Positions 9,165 through 17,417 of a DNA stretch of 64,000 nt are shown in pieces. The notes under the pieces were generated by a model. That model was not told the DNA's origin, searched no databases, and worked only from the letters and a program-made list of their open reading frames with translations. Position 1 is the stretch's first letter; each line of letters opens with the position of its first letter. A program made the translations under genes and the position numbers. The stretch comes from Flavobacterium sp. Root935 (GTDB lineage: Bacteria; Bacteroidota; Bacteroidia; Flavobacteriales; Flavobacteriaceae), in the NCBI RefSeq assembly GCF_001429295.1, contig NZ_LMJL01000007.1, forward strand, positions 59,903-123,902. Reading direction: 5' to 3'.

Positions 9165-9182
9165 TGTTAACGGTAATTTAAT
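9165..9182 (+). promoter_or_regulatory. Candidate Pho box upstream of the TonB-dependent receptor
   Basis: The sequence TGTTAAC-N4-ATTTAAT has the same 7-4-7 geometry as the other two sites but is a looser match in its second half. It lies between divergent phoB and the receptor gene and could serve either. It is about 70 bases upstream of the nearest TTTGC element. Confidence 0.25.
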
Positions 9183-9292
9183 CTGGTAACAATTTGATAA
9201 TCTTTAGCACACAAAAACATAACAAGTTCGTAACATGGACTTCACGGCGCAGTTATTTCTTTGCACAAAAATAAATTAAACACAACACTGAA

Positions 9293-12067
9293 ATGAAATT
9301 CAATTTAAGATTTCTCTTTATTGCATTATTTATCTGTACGATTTCGATCGCGCAAAACAAAGGTACAATTTCTGGAGTTCTAACCGACAAAGAAATGAAC
9401 AATGAAGTTTTACCATTTGCTAATGTTTTAGTTAAAGGTACAAATATTAGCGTAAACACTGACGTAGACGGAAAATATTCGTTGAGCGTAAATCCAGGAA
9501 ATTATACTCTTATTTTTAGTTTTTTAGGATATGAATCTGTAGAAACTCCAGTTGCTGTAAAAGCAAATGAAACTGTAGTTATCAATCAAACTCTTTCTTC
9601 TGGAAGTTATACACTTAAGGATGTAGTTGTAAAATCTGCAACAGTAAACAAACAAAAAGAATCGGCATTATTATTAGATCAAAAAAACGCAGTTTCTTTT
9701 AAAGCTGCAATTGGTGCTGAGGAAATAGCTAGAAAAGGAGTTAATGATGTGGCTAATGCAGTTGCAAAAGTTAGTGGAGTTTCTAAACAAGATGACTCAG
9801 GAAATGTCTTTGTTAGAGGTTTAGGTGACCGTTACAATGTAACTACTTTAAATGGTCTTCCGTTACCATCAAACAATCCCGCAAACAAAAACATTCTTTT
9901 AGAAATTTTCTCTACAAACATTGTAGATAATATTGGAATCAGCAAAACTTTTGAAGCTCAAAACTATGCCGATTTTGGAGGAGCTAATATTGACATCAAC
10001 GCTAAAAAATTCAGCGGAAGCCCTTTTATTACTTTTTCTATCGGTACTGGAGCAAACACAAATGTTTTAGGACAAGATCATTTTTACCTGCAAGACGGAC
10101 CGTCTTACACTGGATTTAAAAAAGTAGGTATTCCTGATGCTCCTTTACTTCCTTATAGTTATACAACAAGCTGGGATAGACAAGAGAACAAAAATGTATT
10201 AAATGCTTTTTACACATTATCTGGAGGAAAGAAATTTAATATCAATGACGAAAGTTCAATTGGTACATTTGTCACAGGATCTTTCAGTGCAAAAAACAAA
10301 TATACTGAAGGTTACAGCAGAGGAGGAATTACTTCTGACGGAGATATCTTTTCTGACTTTGTTAGAACGGCTTACAAACATAACACTACAACAACTGTTA
10401 TGGGTACAGCTGATTATAAAATCAATAATAAAAACTCGATCTTCTTTACTTCTTTATTCTTAAATTCAAGTGATCAGGATTACAGTGAGTACGAAGGAAC
10501 AAATCAAAATTTTGACGGTGGCGGAGATGCTACTCAACAAATTACTGGTTTTATTAAACGTGGAACTTTTGAAAGAACTCAATTAATTGTAAACCAATTA
10601 ACAGGAAAAAACAAATTCAACGATCAGTGGAATTTAAATTGGGGAGTAGGATACAGTATCTCTAACAGTGCAATTCCAGATCGTATGCAAAACTCTTTTG
10701 TATATGCTCCAAATGCGATAGACTATACTTTCTTTACTAATTCGAACATCAATAATCACCGATTTTTTCAAGATCTAAAGGAAAATGAAATCGCTGCAAA
10801 TGTTGCGCTTACTTATAACTTCAAAAAAGGCAGTGATGATACTTATAAGGGAAAGGTAACTGTTGGTTATTCAGGAAAATTTAAGGATGTAGATTACGAC
10901 ATGGAACAATATTCGTTCTTCCCAGACCGAAGCACAATTTCTTTTCCTAAAGAAGATATTCACCACGTAGACAACTATTTAGATCCTGCACACTGGGGTT
11001 CATCTTACTCAAATAGAATCCACCAAGAATATAATGGAAACTTAGATATCAATGCTGCATTCTTGAATGTTCAATATTCTTTAACTGAAAGATTGAGTGT
11101 GATATTAGGTGCAAGATTAGAGCAACTGACTCAGAATGTTTACTATATCACAACAACAGTTCCAGGCGGAGACAGTTCAAATGACTCTAAATTTAATATC
11201 TTACCAAGTTTAATTTCAAAGTATACATTAACAGACAAGCAAAACTTAAAGTTTTCTGCTAGTAAAACATATACGCTTCCTCAGTTTAAAGAAAAAGTGC
11301 CAATTATTTACGAAGATGTAGCACAAGCATACGAAGGAAACCCTAATTTATATGCTTCAACAAATTATAATTTCGATTTAGGATGGGAATTTTTCCCGAA
11401 AGCAGGTGAGTTAATCTCCGTAACTGCATTTGGAAAAATCATTCAAAATCCAATCAACGAAATGTTCTTGAATTCGTCTTCAAATGACATTTCATATGCA
11501 AATACAGGAGATAAAGGAACAGTAGCAGGGGTTGAAGTAGAATTTAGAAAAGACATTTTTGAAATTGAAAAAAATGATAACTTAAAAACAAAACTTTCTT
11601 TTGATGCAAACGGATCATACTTATACACAAACCAAGATCTAAGCAATGATAAAGTAAACAATGAAAATGATTTTGGAGCAAACTTTACATTTACTGAAAG
11701 TAAATTAACCGGAGCTTCTAACTTCTTAGCAAATGCTAACATTTCATTCTTAAATCAATTTACAGAAAGTAAGGATATTTCAGCAACAGTATCTTACTCT
11801 TATTTCTCAGATAAACTTGCTGTAATTGGAACTTCAAGAGTTGGAAACATGGTTGACAAAGCTGTGAATAAATTAGATTTTATCTTGAACACAAGTTTGA
11901 CTAAAAGCTTAAAATTAGGTCTTATTTACAACAACATTTTAAACCCAACTTTCGAGCGTGTACAAGAGCAAGGGAAAGTACCAGGAAAAGAAGCTATTGG
12001 TGATATTATAGTGACTTCATACAAAGCTGGTTCAGATCTAAGACTTACTTTAAACTACACTTTCTAA
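9293..12067 (+). CDS. TonB-dependent outer-membrane receptor with CarboxypepD_reg-like domain
   Basis: A 924-residue protein. The signal peptide is residues 1-20 (FICTISIAQ). A carboxypeptidase-regulatory-like beta-sandwich occupies about 24-110, with GTISGVLTDKEMNNEVLPFA and the VDGKYSLSVNPGNYTLIFSF pattern. The TonB plug covers about 130-260 (FVRGLGDRYNVTTLNGLPLP), followed by a 22-strand-type barrel ending in NYTF. It imports a ligand across the outer membrane using TonB energy. It does not stand next to a SusD-type partner; a beta-helix lipoprotein follows instead. Its position beside phoBR suggests it takes up a phosphate-containing compound under phosphate limitation. That assignment is inference. 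Confidence 0.85.
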   Translation: MKFNLRFLFIALFICTISIAQNKGTISGVLTDKEMNNEVLPFANVLVKGTNISVNTDVDGKYSLSVNPGNYTLIFSFLGYESVETPVAVKANETVVINQTLSSGSYTLKDVVVKSATVNKQKESALLLDQKNAVSFKAAIGAEEIARKGVNDVANAVAKVSGVSKQDDSGNVFVRGLGDRYNVTTLNGLPLPSNNPANKNILLEIFSTNIVDNIGISKTFEAQNYADFGGANIDINAKKFSGSPFITFSIGTGANTNVLGQDHFYLQDGPSYTGFKKVGIPDAPLLPYSYTTSWDRQENKNVLNAFYTLSGGKKFNINDESSIGTFVTGSFSAKNKYTEGYSRGGITSDGDIFSDFVRTAYKHNTTTTVMGTADYKINNKNSIFFTSLFLNSSDQDYSEYEGTNQNFDGGGDATQQITGFIKRGTFERTQLIVNQLTGKNKFNDQWNLNWGVGYSISNSAIPDRMQNSFVYAPNAIDYTFFTNSNINNHRFFQDLKENEIAANVALTYNFKKGSDDTYKGKVTVGYSGKFKDVDYDMEQYSFFPDRSTISFPKEDIHHVDNYLDPAHWGSSYSNRIHQEYNGNLDINAAFLNVQYSLTERLSVILGARLEQLTQNVYYITTTVPGGDSSNDSKFNILPSLISKYTLTDKQNLKFSASKTYTLPQFKEKVPIIYEDVAQAYEGNPNLYASTNYNFDLGWEFFPKAGELISVTAFGKIIQNPINEMFLNSSSNDISYANTGDKGTVAGVEVEFRKDIFEIEKNDNLKTKLSFDANGSYLYTNQDLSNDKVNNENDFGANFTFTESKLTGASNFLANANISFLNQFTESKDISATVSYSYFSDKLAVIGTSRVGNMVDKAVNKLDFILNTSLTKSLKLGLIYNNILNPTFERVQEQGKVPGKEAIGDIIVTSYKAGSDLRLTLNYTF

Positions 12068-12092
12068 GAGAGATATTTTCAATAAATTATAA

Positions 12093-12127
12093 AAGGTGAT
12101 TAGACAATACTAATCACCTTTTTTTTA
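12093..12127 (+). terminator. Strong rho-independent terminator after the receptor
   Basis: A perfect 10-bp stem (AAGGTGATTA / TAATCACCTT) is followed by T8. It separates the receptor from the lipoprotein gene, so the latter needs its own promoter. Confidence 0.9.
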
Positions 12128-12192
12128 TCCAAAATCGCAATGTAAATTTTATATTAAGACGGTACGGTTTTACCCCATCATACTTAATAGAT

Positions 12193-12210
12193 TGTTAATA
12201 TCGTCTTAAC
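12193..12210 (+). promoter_or_regulatory. Candidate Pho box upstream of the beta-helix lipoprotein
   Basis: The sequence TGTTAAT-N4-TCTTAAC consists of 7-bp direct half-sites spaced 11 bp apart, nearly identical to the porin site. It ends about 22 bases before a degenerate -7 element (TTACTTTGC, 12232-12240), roughly where an activator would contact RNA polymerase. Confidence 0.4.
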
Positions 12211-12273
12211 TCAGCAAAAACATATGTTCATTTACTTTGCCTTAAATAAATAAAACAATAAAACACAACAAAA

Positions 12274-13401
12274 ATGAAAAAAAGTTTATTTGCAATGGCT
12301 GCAATATTAGGACTTGCTTTAACAAGCTGTAGTTCTGATGATAACAAAGACACAAACAACAGTTCTTTTGTTTTAAAAGTTGACGATTTAAAAGGAGAGA
12401 TTAAAGACGGTACTGTAACTTTAGATCCTACTCAAACTTATACTTTAACTGGAGGTTTAGTTGTTAAAGGTGGAGCTACTTTAGTAATTCCTGCTGGGAC
12501 AGTAATTAAAAGTTCTCCTACTGCAGAAGCAACTTCTTTATATATTGCTGTAGAAAGAAACGCTAAAATTAACATCAATGGTACAGCTGCGAAACCAGTT
12601 ATTATGACATCTGGAAAAGCAACTCCTGCTCAAAGTGACTGGGGTGGATTAATTATCGCTGGTAATGGTAAAGTAAACACTGGAGACAATGGTACTTCTG
12701 AAGTAGGTGGTTTAAGCTACGGAGGAAATGACAATTCAGATTCTTCTGGAAATATTAACTTCTTGAAAATTTCTTACACAGGTTCTAAATACACTTCTGA
12801 AAAAGAATACAATGGAGTTTCTTTCTTCGGAGTAGGTTCTGGAACTATAGTGTCTGACATCTACACTTTCGAAAGTGGTGATGACGGAATCGAATTTTTC
12901 GGTGGAGCAGTAAATGCTACTAACTTAACAATCATAAACTCTTATGATGATTCTTTAGATTTTGCTGACGGATGGCAAGGTACTGCTACAAACGTTTACA
13001 TTAAAGGTGTAAGTAAAGCAGGAGTTGAAGGATCTACTAACGCTAAAGATCCAAGTGGGGCTGTTCCAATGACTAACGCTAAAATAACTAACATCTCTAT
13101 CATTAAAGGTGGTGCTACTTTTACAGCTGACGAAAAAGCAATCAACTACAAAGAAGGTGGTGGAAAACAAGCTTACACAAACTTATATGTTGCTAACGAT
13201 ATGCCTGCTGCTCTTGCTAAATTATCTACAGATGCTGGTGCAACTGCAAATATTGCTGCTGGTAACTTTACTATCACAAACTACACTTTTGGAGCTCAGA
13301 TCACTGATGTAACTGGTCCTAAATTGTCTGGAACAACTACTGGTGCAATTGGTGCTGGTGCTGGTGCTGACTTACCAACTTGGGCTAACTGGACTAAATA
13401 A
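12274..13401 (+). CDS. Lipoprotein with beta-helix-like repeats
   Basis: A 375-residue protein with a lipoprotein signal: a hydrophobic stretch followed by LTSCSSDD, with the lipidated Cys at residue 19. From about residue 45 the sequence consists of short Gly/Asn/Thr-rich turns (LVVKGGATLVIPAGTVIKSS, GSGTIVSDIYTFESGDDGIEF) of the kind that fold into a right-handed beta-helix. It should be anchored to the outer membrane. Position after a TonB receptor, with its own promoter and terminator, and a Pho-box-like site suggest it helps bind or process the receptor's ligand when phosphate is scarce. There are no recognisable catalytic residues. The function is not known. Confidence 0.7.
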   Translation: MKKSLFAMAAILGLALTSCSSDDNKDTNNSSFVLKVDDLKGEIKDGTVTLDPTQTYTLTGGLVVKGGATLVIPAGTVIKSSPTAEATSLYIAVERNAKININGTAAKPVIMTSGKATPAQSDWGGLIIAGNGKVNTGDNGTSEVGGLSYGGNDNSDSSGNINFLKISYTGSKYTSEKEYNGVSFFGVGSGTIVSDIYTFESGDDGIEFFGGAVNATNLTIINSYDDSLDFADGWQGTATNVYIKGVSKAGVEGSTNAKDPSGAVPMTNAKITNISIIKGGATFTADEKAINYKEGGGKQAYTNLYVANDMPAALAKLSTDAGATANIAAGNFTITNYTFGAQITDVTGPKLSGTTTGAIGAGAGADLPTWANWTK

Positions 13402-13424
13402 TCCAAATTTAGATCATAAAAAAC

Positions 13425-13461
13425 AAAAAAGCTGTCCGAAATATTTCAGACAGCTTTTTTT
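13425..13461 (+). terminator. Rho-independent terminator after the lipoprotein gene
   Basis: The stem AAAAAAGCTGTC / GACAGCTTTTTT runs into a T tail. Confidence 0.9.
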
Positions 13462-13520
13462 GCTAAATCAAGTTATTATCAAAAATAACATTCTTAATAA
13501 CTTCGAACACATAATGTTAA

Positions 13521-13552
13521 AAACATCCTAAATATTTAGGATGTTTTTTTTT
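13521..13552 (+). terminator. Second hairpin terminator, before the T9SS-tail gene
   Basis: The stem AAACATCCTAAA / TTTAGGATGTTT is closed by a very short loop and followed by a T9 tract. It lies about 60 bases beyond the preceding terminator. Confidence 0.75.
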
Positions 13553-13604
13553 GGCGCACTTTTTGTAATTTTTTTTGTATATTTACAATATCCAAATATA
13601 CGCG

Positions 13605-13943
13605 ATGGCAAAAAACTACTTTTATATTACTTTCTTATTGGCATTTTTCTTTACTGTGAGCGTCTCGGCGCAAGACAGCAAGCAATTACCAAAAACTCAA
13701 GAATCGACTTCTATTGAGGGATTAAGCTTGTACCCTAACCCTGTTACTAATGGTAAAGTTTACATATCTTCTAAAAACGATCTAGAGAAAGAAATTATTG
13801 TGTTTGATATTTTAGGGAAAAAAGTACTGCAAGCACATTTAACCTCTAGAGAATTAAATGTTGCTGAATTACCTTCAGGGGTTTATATCATTAAGATAAG
13901 CGAACAAAACGCATCTGCAACCCGAAAACTAATTATAAGATAA
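13605..13943 (+). CDS. Mini-protein: signal peptide plus T9SS C-terminal sorting domain
   Basis: A 112-residue protein from the ATG at 13605; the in-frame ATG at 13575 would add ten residues before a good signal peptide and overlap promoter-like DNA. Residues 1-24 are the signal peptide (ending VSVSAQ). After about 18 linker residues comes a complete type IX secretion sorting tail (TIGR04183 type): GLSLYPNPVTNGKVYISS, then VFDILGKKV and the SGVYIIKI / RKLIIR end. There is essentially no cargo domain. It should be exported by Sec and recognised by the T9SS for surface attachment or release. It may be the remnant of a larger secreted protein or a genuine small surface protein. Confidence 0.8.
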   Translation: MAKNYFYITFLLAFFFTVSVSAQDSKQLPKTQESTSIEGLSLYPNPVTNGKVYISSKNDLEKEIIVFDILGKKVLQAHLTSRELNVAELPSGVYIIKISEQNASATRKLIIR

Positions 13944-13963
13944 AGCTCCATTGGAGCTTTTTT
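13942..13963 (+). terminator. Rho-independent terminator after the T9SS-tail gene
   Basis: The stem AAAGCTCCA / TTGGAGCTTT is followed by T6. It overlaps the stop codon region. Confidence 0.85.
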
Positions 13964-13970
13964 ATTTTTC

Positions 13971-14026
13971 AGTCGCAGTCACAGTTCTCAGTTTACAAAC
14001 TGCAACTGAAAACTGTGACTGCGACT
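13971..14026. repeat. Long perfect palindromic arms with inner hairpin
   Basis: The 16-base arms AGTCGCAGTCACAGTT (13971-13986) and their exact complement (14011-14026) enclose CAGTTTACAAACTG, itself a palindrome. Related words (CAGTTTACAGTCGCA, AACTGAAAACTGAGAA) appear before frr at 38497-38562, so this is a dispersed family. Confidence 0.75.
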
Positions 14027-14036
14027 AAAAAATAAA

Positions 14037-14044
14037 TATCTTTG
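14037..14044 (+). promoter_or_regulatory. Promoter -7 element of the LuxE-like gene
   Basis: TATCTTTG is an exact match to the Bacteroidota TAnnTTTG -7 element. It places transcription start near 14051 and rules out the TTG at 14042 as a start codon. Confidence 0.5.
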
Positions 14045-14056
14045 CAAAAAAAAGTT

Positions 14057-15037
14057 TTGATCACAACCAGCGATATATTTACGATTTCGAGTCAGAAACA
14101 ATTTGAAAAAATAGCTCTAAAAGTGTTTCGTTTTCAGCACGAAAACAATAAGGTTTATCGCGATTTTTGTGATTTCCTAAAAGTTAATCCGCAACAGGTA
14201 AAATCATTACAGCAAATTCCATTTTTACCTATTCAATTTTTTAAAAGCCACGAAGTAGTTTCAAACAATGATTTCGCGCAAGTAACTTTTACCAGCAGCG
14301 GTACTACTGGAATGATTACAAGCAGGCATTTGGTAACAGATGTTACGCTTTACGAAGAAAGTTATCGCAAAGGATTTTCTCAGTTTTATGGCAATATAGA
14401 AGACTATGTCGTTTTAGCCCTTTTGCCGTCTTATTTGGAACGTGAAGGATCTTCATTAATCTATATGGTCGATGACTTAATTAAACTCTCTAATCAGCCA
14501 GAAAGTGGGTTTTATTTACACAACTACGGAGAACTTACCCAAAAGCTAATTGAACTGGACAATTCGGGTCAAAATGTTATTTTAATTGGCGTGACTTACG
14601 CTTTATTAGATTTGATCGAAAAACATCAATTCAATCTTCAAAATACCATTATAATGGAAACTGGAGGTATGAAAGGAAAACGCAAAGAAATGATCCGAGA
14701 AGAATTGCACGAACAGCTTTGCAAAGGTTTCGGCGTTTCTTCTATTCATTCAGAGTACGGAATGACAGAACTTTTAGCGCAGGCCTATTCTTTAGGAGAA
14801 GGTGTTTTCGAATGTCCGTCTTGGATGAATATTTTAATTCGCGATCCAGAAGATGCTCTCACTTATGTGAAAGATGGAAAAACGGGCGGCATCAACGTGA
14901 TTGACTTGGCGAATATTAATTCATGCTCTTTTATCGCTACGCAGGATTTAGGCAAAAAAAATCCCAACAACTCTTTCGAGGTTTTGGGACGTTTTGATAA
15001 TTCTGATATTCGCGGTTGTAATTTGATGGTTTTATAG
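14057..15037 (+). CDS. LuxE-like acyl-protein synthetase / acyltransferase
   Basis: A protein of about 326 residues. No ATG exists near the N-terminus. The TTG at 14057 is chosen because it gives MITTSDIFTISS and lies just downstream of the predicted transcription start, giving a leader of only a few bases. The family resembles LuxE, the acyl-protein synthetase of luciferase fatty-acid reductase, and adenylating enzymes: VTFTSSGTTGM (about 87-97) is the AMP/phosphate-binding loop, and HSEYGMTELLAQAY is the later A5-type motif. No luxC or other lux gene is nearby, so bioluminescence is not implied. In Bacteroidota such genes are orphan acyl-activating enzymes; the substrate is unknown. Confidence 0.7.
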   Translation: MITTSDIFTISSQKQFEKIALKVFRFQHENNKVYRDFCDFLKVNPQQVKSLQQIPFLPIQFFKSHEVVSNNDFAQVTFTSSGTTGMITSRHLVTDVTLYEESYRKGFSQFYGNIEDYVVLALLPSYLEREGSSLIYMVDDLIKLSNQPESGFYLHNYGELTQKLIELDNSGQNVILIGVTYALLDLIEKHQFNLQNTIIMETGGMKGKRKEMIREELHEQLCKGFGVSSIHSEYGMTELLAQAYSLGEGVFECPSWMNILIRDPEDALTYVKDGKTGGINVIDLANINSCSFIATQDLGKKNPNNSFEVLGRFDNSDIRGCNLMVL

Positions 15038-15099
15038 TTTAATCGATCATTAATCAAATAAATGATAACAGATTAAACGGCTAAACCTTTAATCAAAAA

Positions 15100-15444
15100 T
15101 TAATTTTCATCACTTACACCAATACTCTCTATACCTTCTTTTTTCTGTAGTAGTTTTTCTTTTTGACCTTTATGTTCTAATAATTTATAAACTCCATAAC
15201 AAGTCAGAACTCCACAAAGTACAAAAAGTATATTCCATCCTGCACTGCTAAAACTACTGTCATCAATACTATCTAAACCTCCAATAAAAACAGATAGAAG
15301 CCCTACAACAAATCCAGCAAGAAGAGTTCCTGCATAATAAGATATTATTCCAATAGCGAAATAACCCCATTTGTTCTTATCATATTCTAAGGCCAGATTA
15401 GTAAAGCCTTTCCAAATCCAGTAAATAAATAAAATTAGAAGCAT
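15100..15444 (-). CDS. Small membrane protein of unknown function
   Basis: A 114-residue protein with three or four hydrophobic segments (about residues 1-11, 27-54 and 69-87) and a charged C-terminal tail (HKGQKEKLLQKKEG). The start ATG is preceded by AT-rich DNA and no neighbour shares its operon. No family was recognised. The second hydrophobic stretch is Gly-rich (GTLLAGFVVGLLSVFIGG), a common helix-packing pattern. It lies convergent to the LuxE-like gene. Confidence 0.55.
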   Translation of the reverse strand: MLLILFIYWIWKGFTNLALEYDKNKWGYFAIGIISYYAGTLLAGFVVGLLSVFIGGLDSIDDSSFSSAGWNILFVLCGVLTCYGVYKLLEHKGQKEKLLQKKEGIESIGVSDEN

Positions 15445-15630
15445 ATCTTATGTTTGTTTTGAGATGATAAACTTAGTAAAAAAACATATACTTTTTCATA
15501 GTAGAAGTTAAAGAGCAAAAGTCCCAAAAAAATAAATTTGGTTCAGTGAATAAATTAACCAATCCAGAAAAAATACAGTCCTAATAATCTTTTTTTTACT
15601 TGGTCAGTACATAACAACCATAATTTTAAT

Positions 15631-15795
15631 ATTCCGTAGGAATATCTCATCGGTAGAAAAAAGAATATTATTTAGCATTGTGTCCTGTAGGGACACTTGT
15701 TATTATACAATACTTCTCTATTAATCAAACGTTCCTACGGAACGTAAAACGAAATCCAAATTTTTATTCTACCGATGAGACATTCCTACGGAACG
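15631..15795. repeat. Multi-hairpin intergenic repeat (family shared with 52314-53006)
   Basis: The ends are imperfect inverted repeats: ATTCCGTAGGAATATCTCAT followed by CGGTAG at the left, and CTACCGATGAGA followed by CATTCCTACGGAA at the right. Two internal hairpins are present: GTGTCCTGTAGGGACAC at 15680-15696 and ACGTTCCTACGGAACGT at 15729-15745. The whole could fold as a four-way structure in DNA or RNA. It is consistent with a REP/MITE-type element. Confidence 0.8.
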
Positions 15796-15811
15796 AATCG
15801 TTCGTTAAACG

Positions 15812-15847
15812 AAAAAATCCGAATATTCTTTTCGAATATTCGGATTT
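15812..15847 (-). terminator. tyrS terminator
   Basis: It has perfect 14-bp arms (AAATCCGAATATTC and complement) with a 5-base loop. On the minus strand the stem is followed by a run of T, so it terminates tyrS. Confidence 0.85.
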
Positions 15848-15922
15848 CTGATATTATAAAAATGTCTCTTATTTAATCGCAAATTTCCGATTAAACAATT
15901 ATACAACTACTCGATTAAAAGA

Positions 15923-17218
15923 TTAAACAACGCGAATCACAAAATAATTTTTCTTTCCGCTTTGTAATAAAACAAATTGATTATTAATCAAATCATTTGA
16001 TGTTAATACAAAATCTTCTTTTATTTTCTCTCTATTTACAGAAATAGAATTTGCTGTTAAAGCTCTTCTAGCTTCTCCGTTCGATTTAAAAAAACCTGTT
16101 TTTTCATTCAAAACAGTAATAATATCCAATCCGTTTTCTAAATCAGCTTTTGCGATTTCAGCTTGCGGAACTCCGTCAAAAACTTCTAAAAAAGTAGCTT
16201 CATCCAATTTTTTTAAATCTTCTGCAGTTGACTTTCCAAACAAAATATTCGAAGCCTGAATTGCTTTTTCTAATTCTTCTCTACTGTGAACAAAAACAGT
16301 TATTTCTTCTGCCAGCTTCTTTTGCAAGACTCTTAAATCCGGAGCTGTTTTATGCTCTTCGATTAATGCATCAATTGTCTCTTTATCTAAGAAGGTAAAG
16401 ATTTTGATGTATTTTTCCGCATCAACATCTGTAGTGTTTACCCAAAATTGGTAAAATTTATATACCGAAGTTTTATCAGCATCCAACCAAACATTTCCTC
16501 CTTCAGATTTACCGAATTTAGATCCGTCTGCTTTTGTAATCAAAGGCGTTGTCAAAGCGTAAGCTTTTGCGTTTTCGCCTCCCATTCTGCGCACTAATTC
16601 TGTACCCGTGGTAATATTACCCCATTGGTCAGAACCTCCCATTTGCAAGATGCAGTTGTTGTTTTTATATAAATGATAAAAATCGTAACCTTGAATTAAC
16701 TGATATGTAAACTCTGTAAAAGACATTCCCTCACCTTCACCGCTAAATCTCTTTTTTACAGAATCTTTAGCCATCATATAATTTACAGTGATTCTTTTTC
16801 CAACTTCACGTGCAAAATCGATAAAAGAGAATTCTTTCATCCAATCATAGTTATTTACCATTACTGGCGCATTTGCTTCGGTTGAACTAAAATCTAAGAA
16901 ACGAGACAAGACACTTTTAATTCCTGCAACGTTTTTAGCCAAAGCTTCTTCATCAAGCAAATTTCTTTCATCAGATTTACCAGAAGGGTCACCAATCATT
17001 CCTGTTGCTCCACCCACTAAAGCGATAGGTCTGTGCCCGAAATTCTTTAGGTGAACCAATAAAATAATCTGAACCATACTTCCGATGTGCAGTGAATCTG
17101 CCGTTGGATCAAAACCAATATACGCAGTGGTAGCCTCTTTTAGTAATTGTTCTTCCGTTCCAGGCATACTATCATGATATAACCCGCGCCATTTTAATTC
17201 TTCAACTAGATTCTTCAT
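15923..17218 (-). CDS. tyrS: Tyrosine--tRNA ligase
   Basis: A 431-residue class I synthetase that charges tRNA-Tyr. The N-terminal catalytic domain has the HIGH-type motif ([12 protein letters not shown], about residues 36-47), the Tyr/ATP site [17 protein letters not shown], and [12 protein letters not shown]. The KMSKS-type loop is [18 protein letters not shown] near residue 233. A C-terminal S4-like RNA-binding domain follows, with [15 protein letters not shown]. The length is normal for bacterial TyrS. It is transcribed alone, from a TATATTTG promoter to a hairpin terminator. Confidence 0.95.
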   Translation of the reverse strand: MKNLVEELKWRGLYHDSMPGTEEQLLKEATTAYIGFDPTADSLHIGSMVQIILLVHLKNFGHRPIALVGGATGMIGDPSGKSDERNLLDEEALAKNVAGIKSVLSRFLDFSSTEANAPVMVNNYDWMKEFSFIDFAREVGKRITVNYMMAKDSVKKRFSGEGEGMSFTEFTYQLIQGYDFYHLYKNNNCILQMGGSDQWGNITTGTELVRRMGGENAKAYALTTPLITKADGSKFGKSEGGNVWLDADKTSVYKFYQFWVNTTDVDAEKYIKIFTFLDKETIDALIEEHKTAPDLRVLQKKLAEEITVFVHSREELEKAIQASNILFGKSTAEDLKKLDEATFLEVFDGVPQAEIAKADLENGLDIITVLNEKTGFFKSNGEARRALTANSISVNREKIKEDFVLTSNDLINNQFVLLQSGKKNYFVIRVV

Positions 17219-17236
17219 TTTTTAAAATAATTTGCG

Positions 17237-17244
17237 CAAATATA
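17237..17244 (-). promoter_or_regulatory. Promoter -7 element of tyrS
   Basis: TATATTTG on the minus strand is an exact TAnnTTTG match about 20 bases before the tyrS start codon. Confidence 0.5.
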
Positions 17245-17417
17245 ATCAATGGCAATGGCAATATCAAAAAGCAATTCCAATATCAATCGTAAAACTCAAT
17301 TTCAACATCAATTTCAATCGCAAAAGTCAATTACAAAATCTATTTCGACACCAAAACCTTTGCAACTTTGAACCTTTGTCTCTTTGCACCTTAAACCAAA
17401 AAACTTATCTTTACAAA

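Larger units (their letters stand above)
15445..15922. other. 478-base intergenic region
   Basis: It holds AT-rich sequence up to about 15630, then one copy of the multi-hairpin repeat (15631-15795), then the tyrS terminator. No coding sequence or RNA gene is apparent in the remainder. Confidence 0.6.

Noticed and set aside
14042..14056. TTG at 14042 as start of the LuxE-like gene.
   Set aside because: It falls inside a perfect TATCTTTG promoter element, so it would not be in the transcript.
14057..15037. A bioluminescence (lux) locus.
   Set aside because: Only a LuxE-like family member is present; luxA, luxB, luxC and luxD are absent, and such orphan genes are common in this phylum.
17232..17417. 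N-terminal extension of the SDR dehydrogenase.
   Set aside because: The 62 extra codons consist of repetitive CAAT/TTTGCA DNA, and the Rossmann start MVLVTGGTG immediately follows the ATG at 17418.
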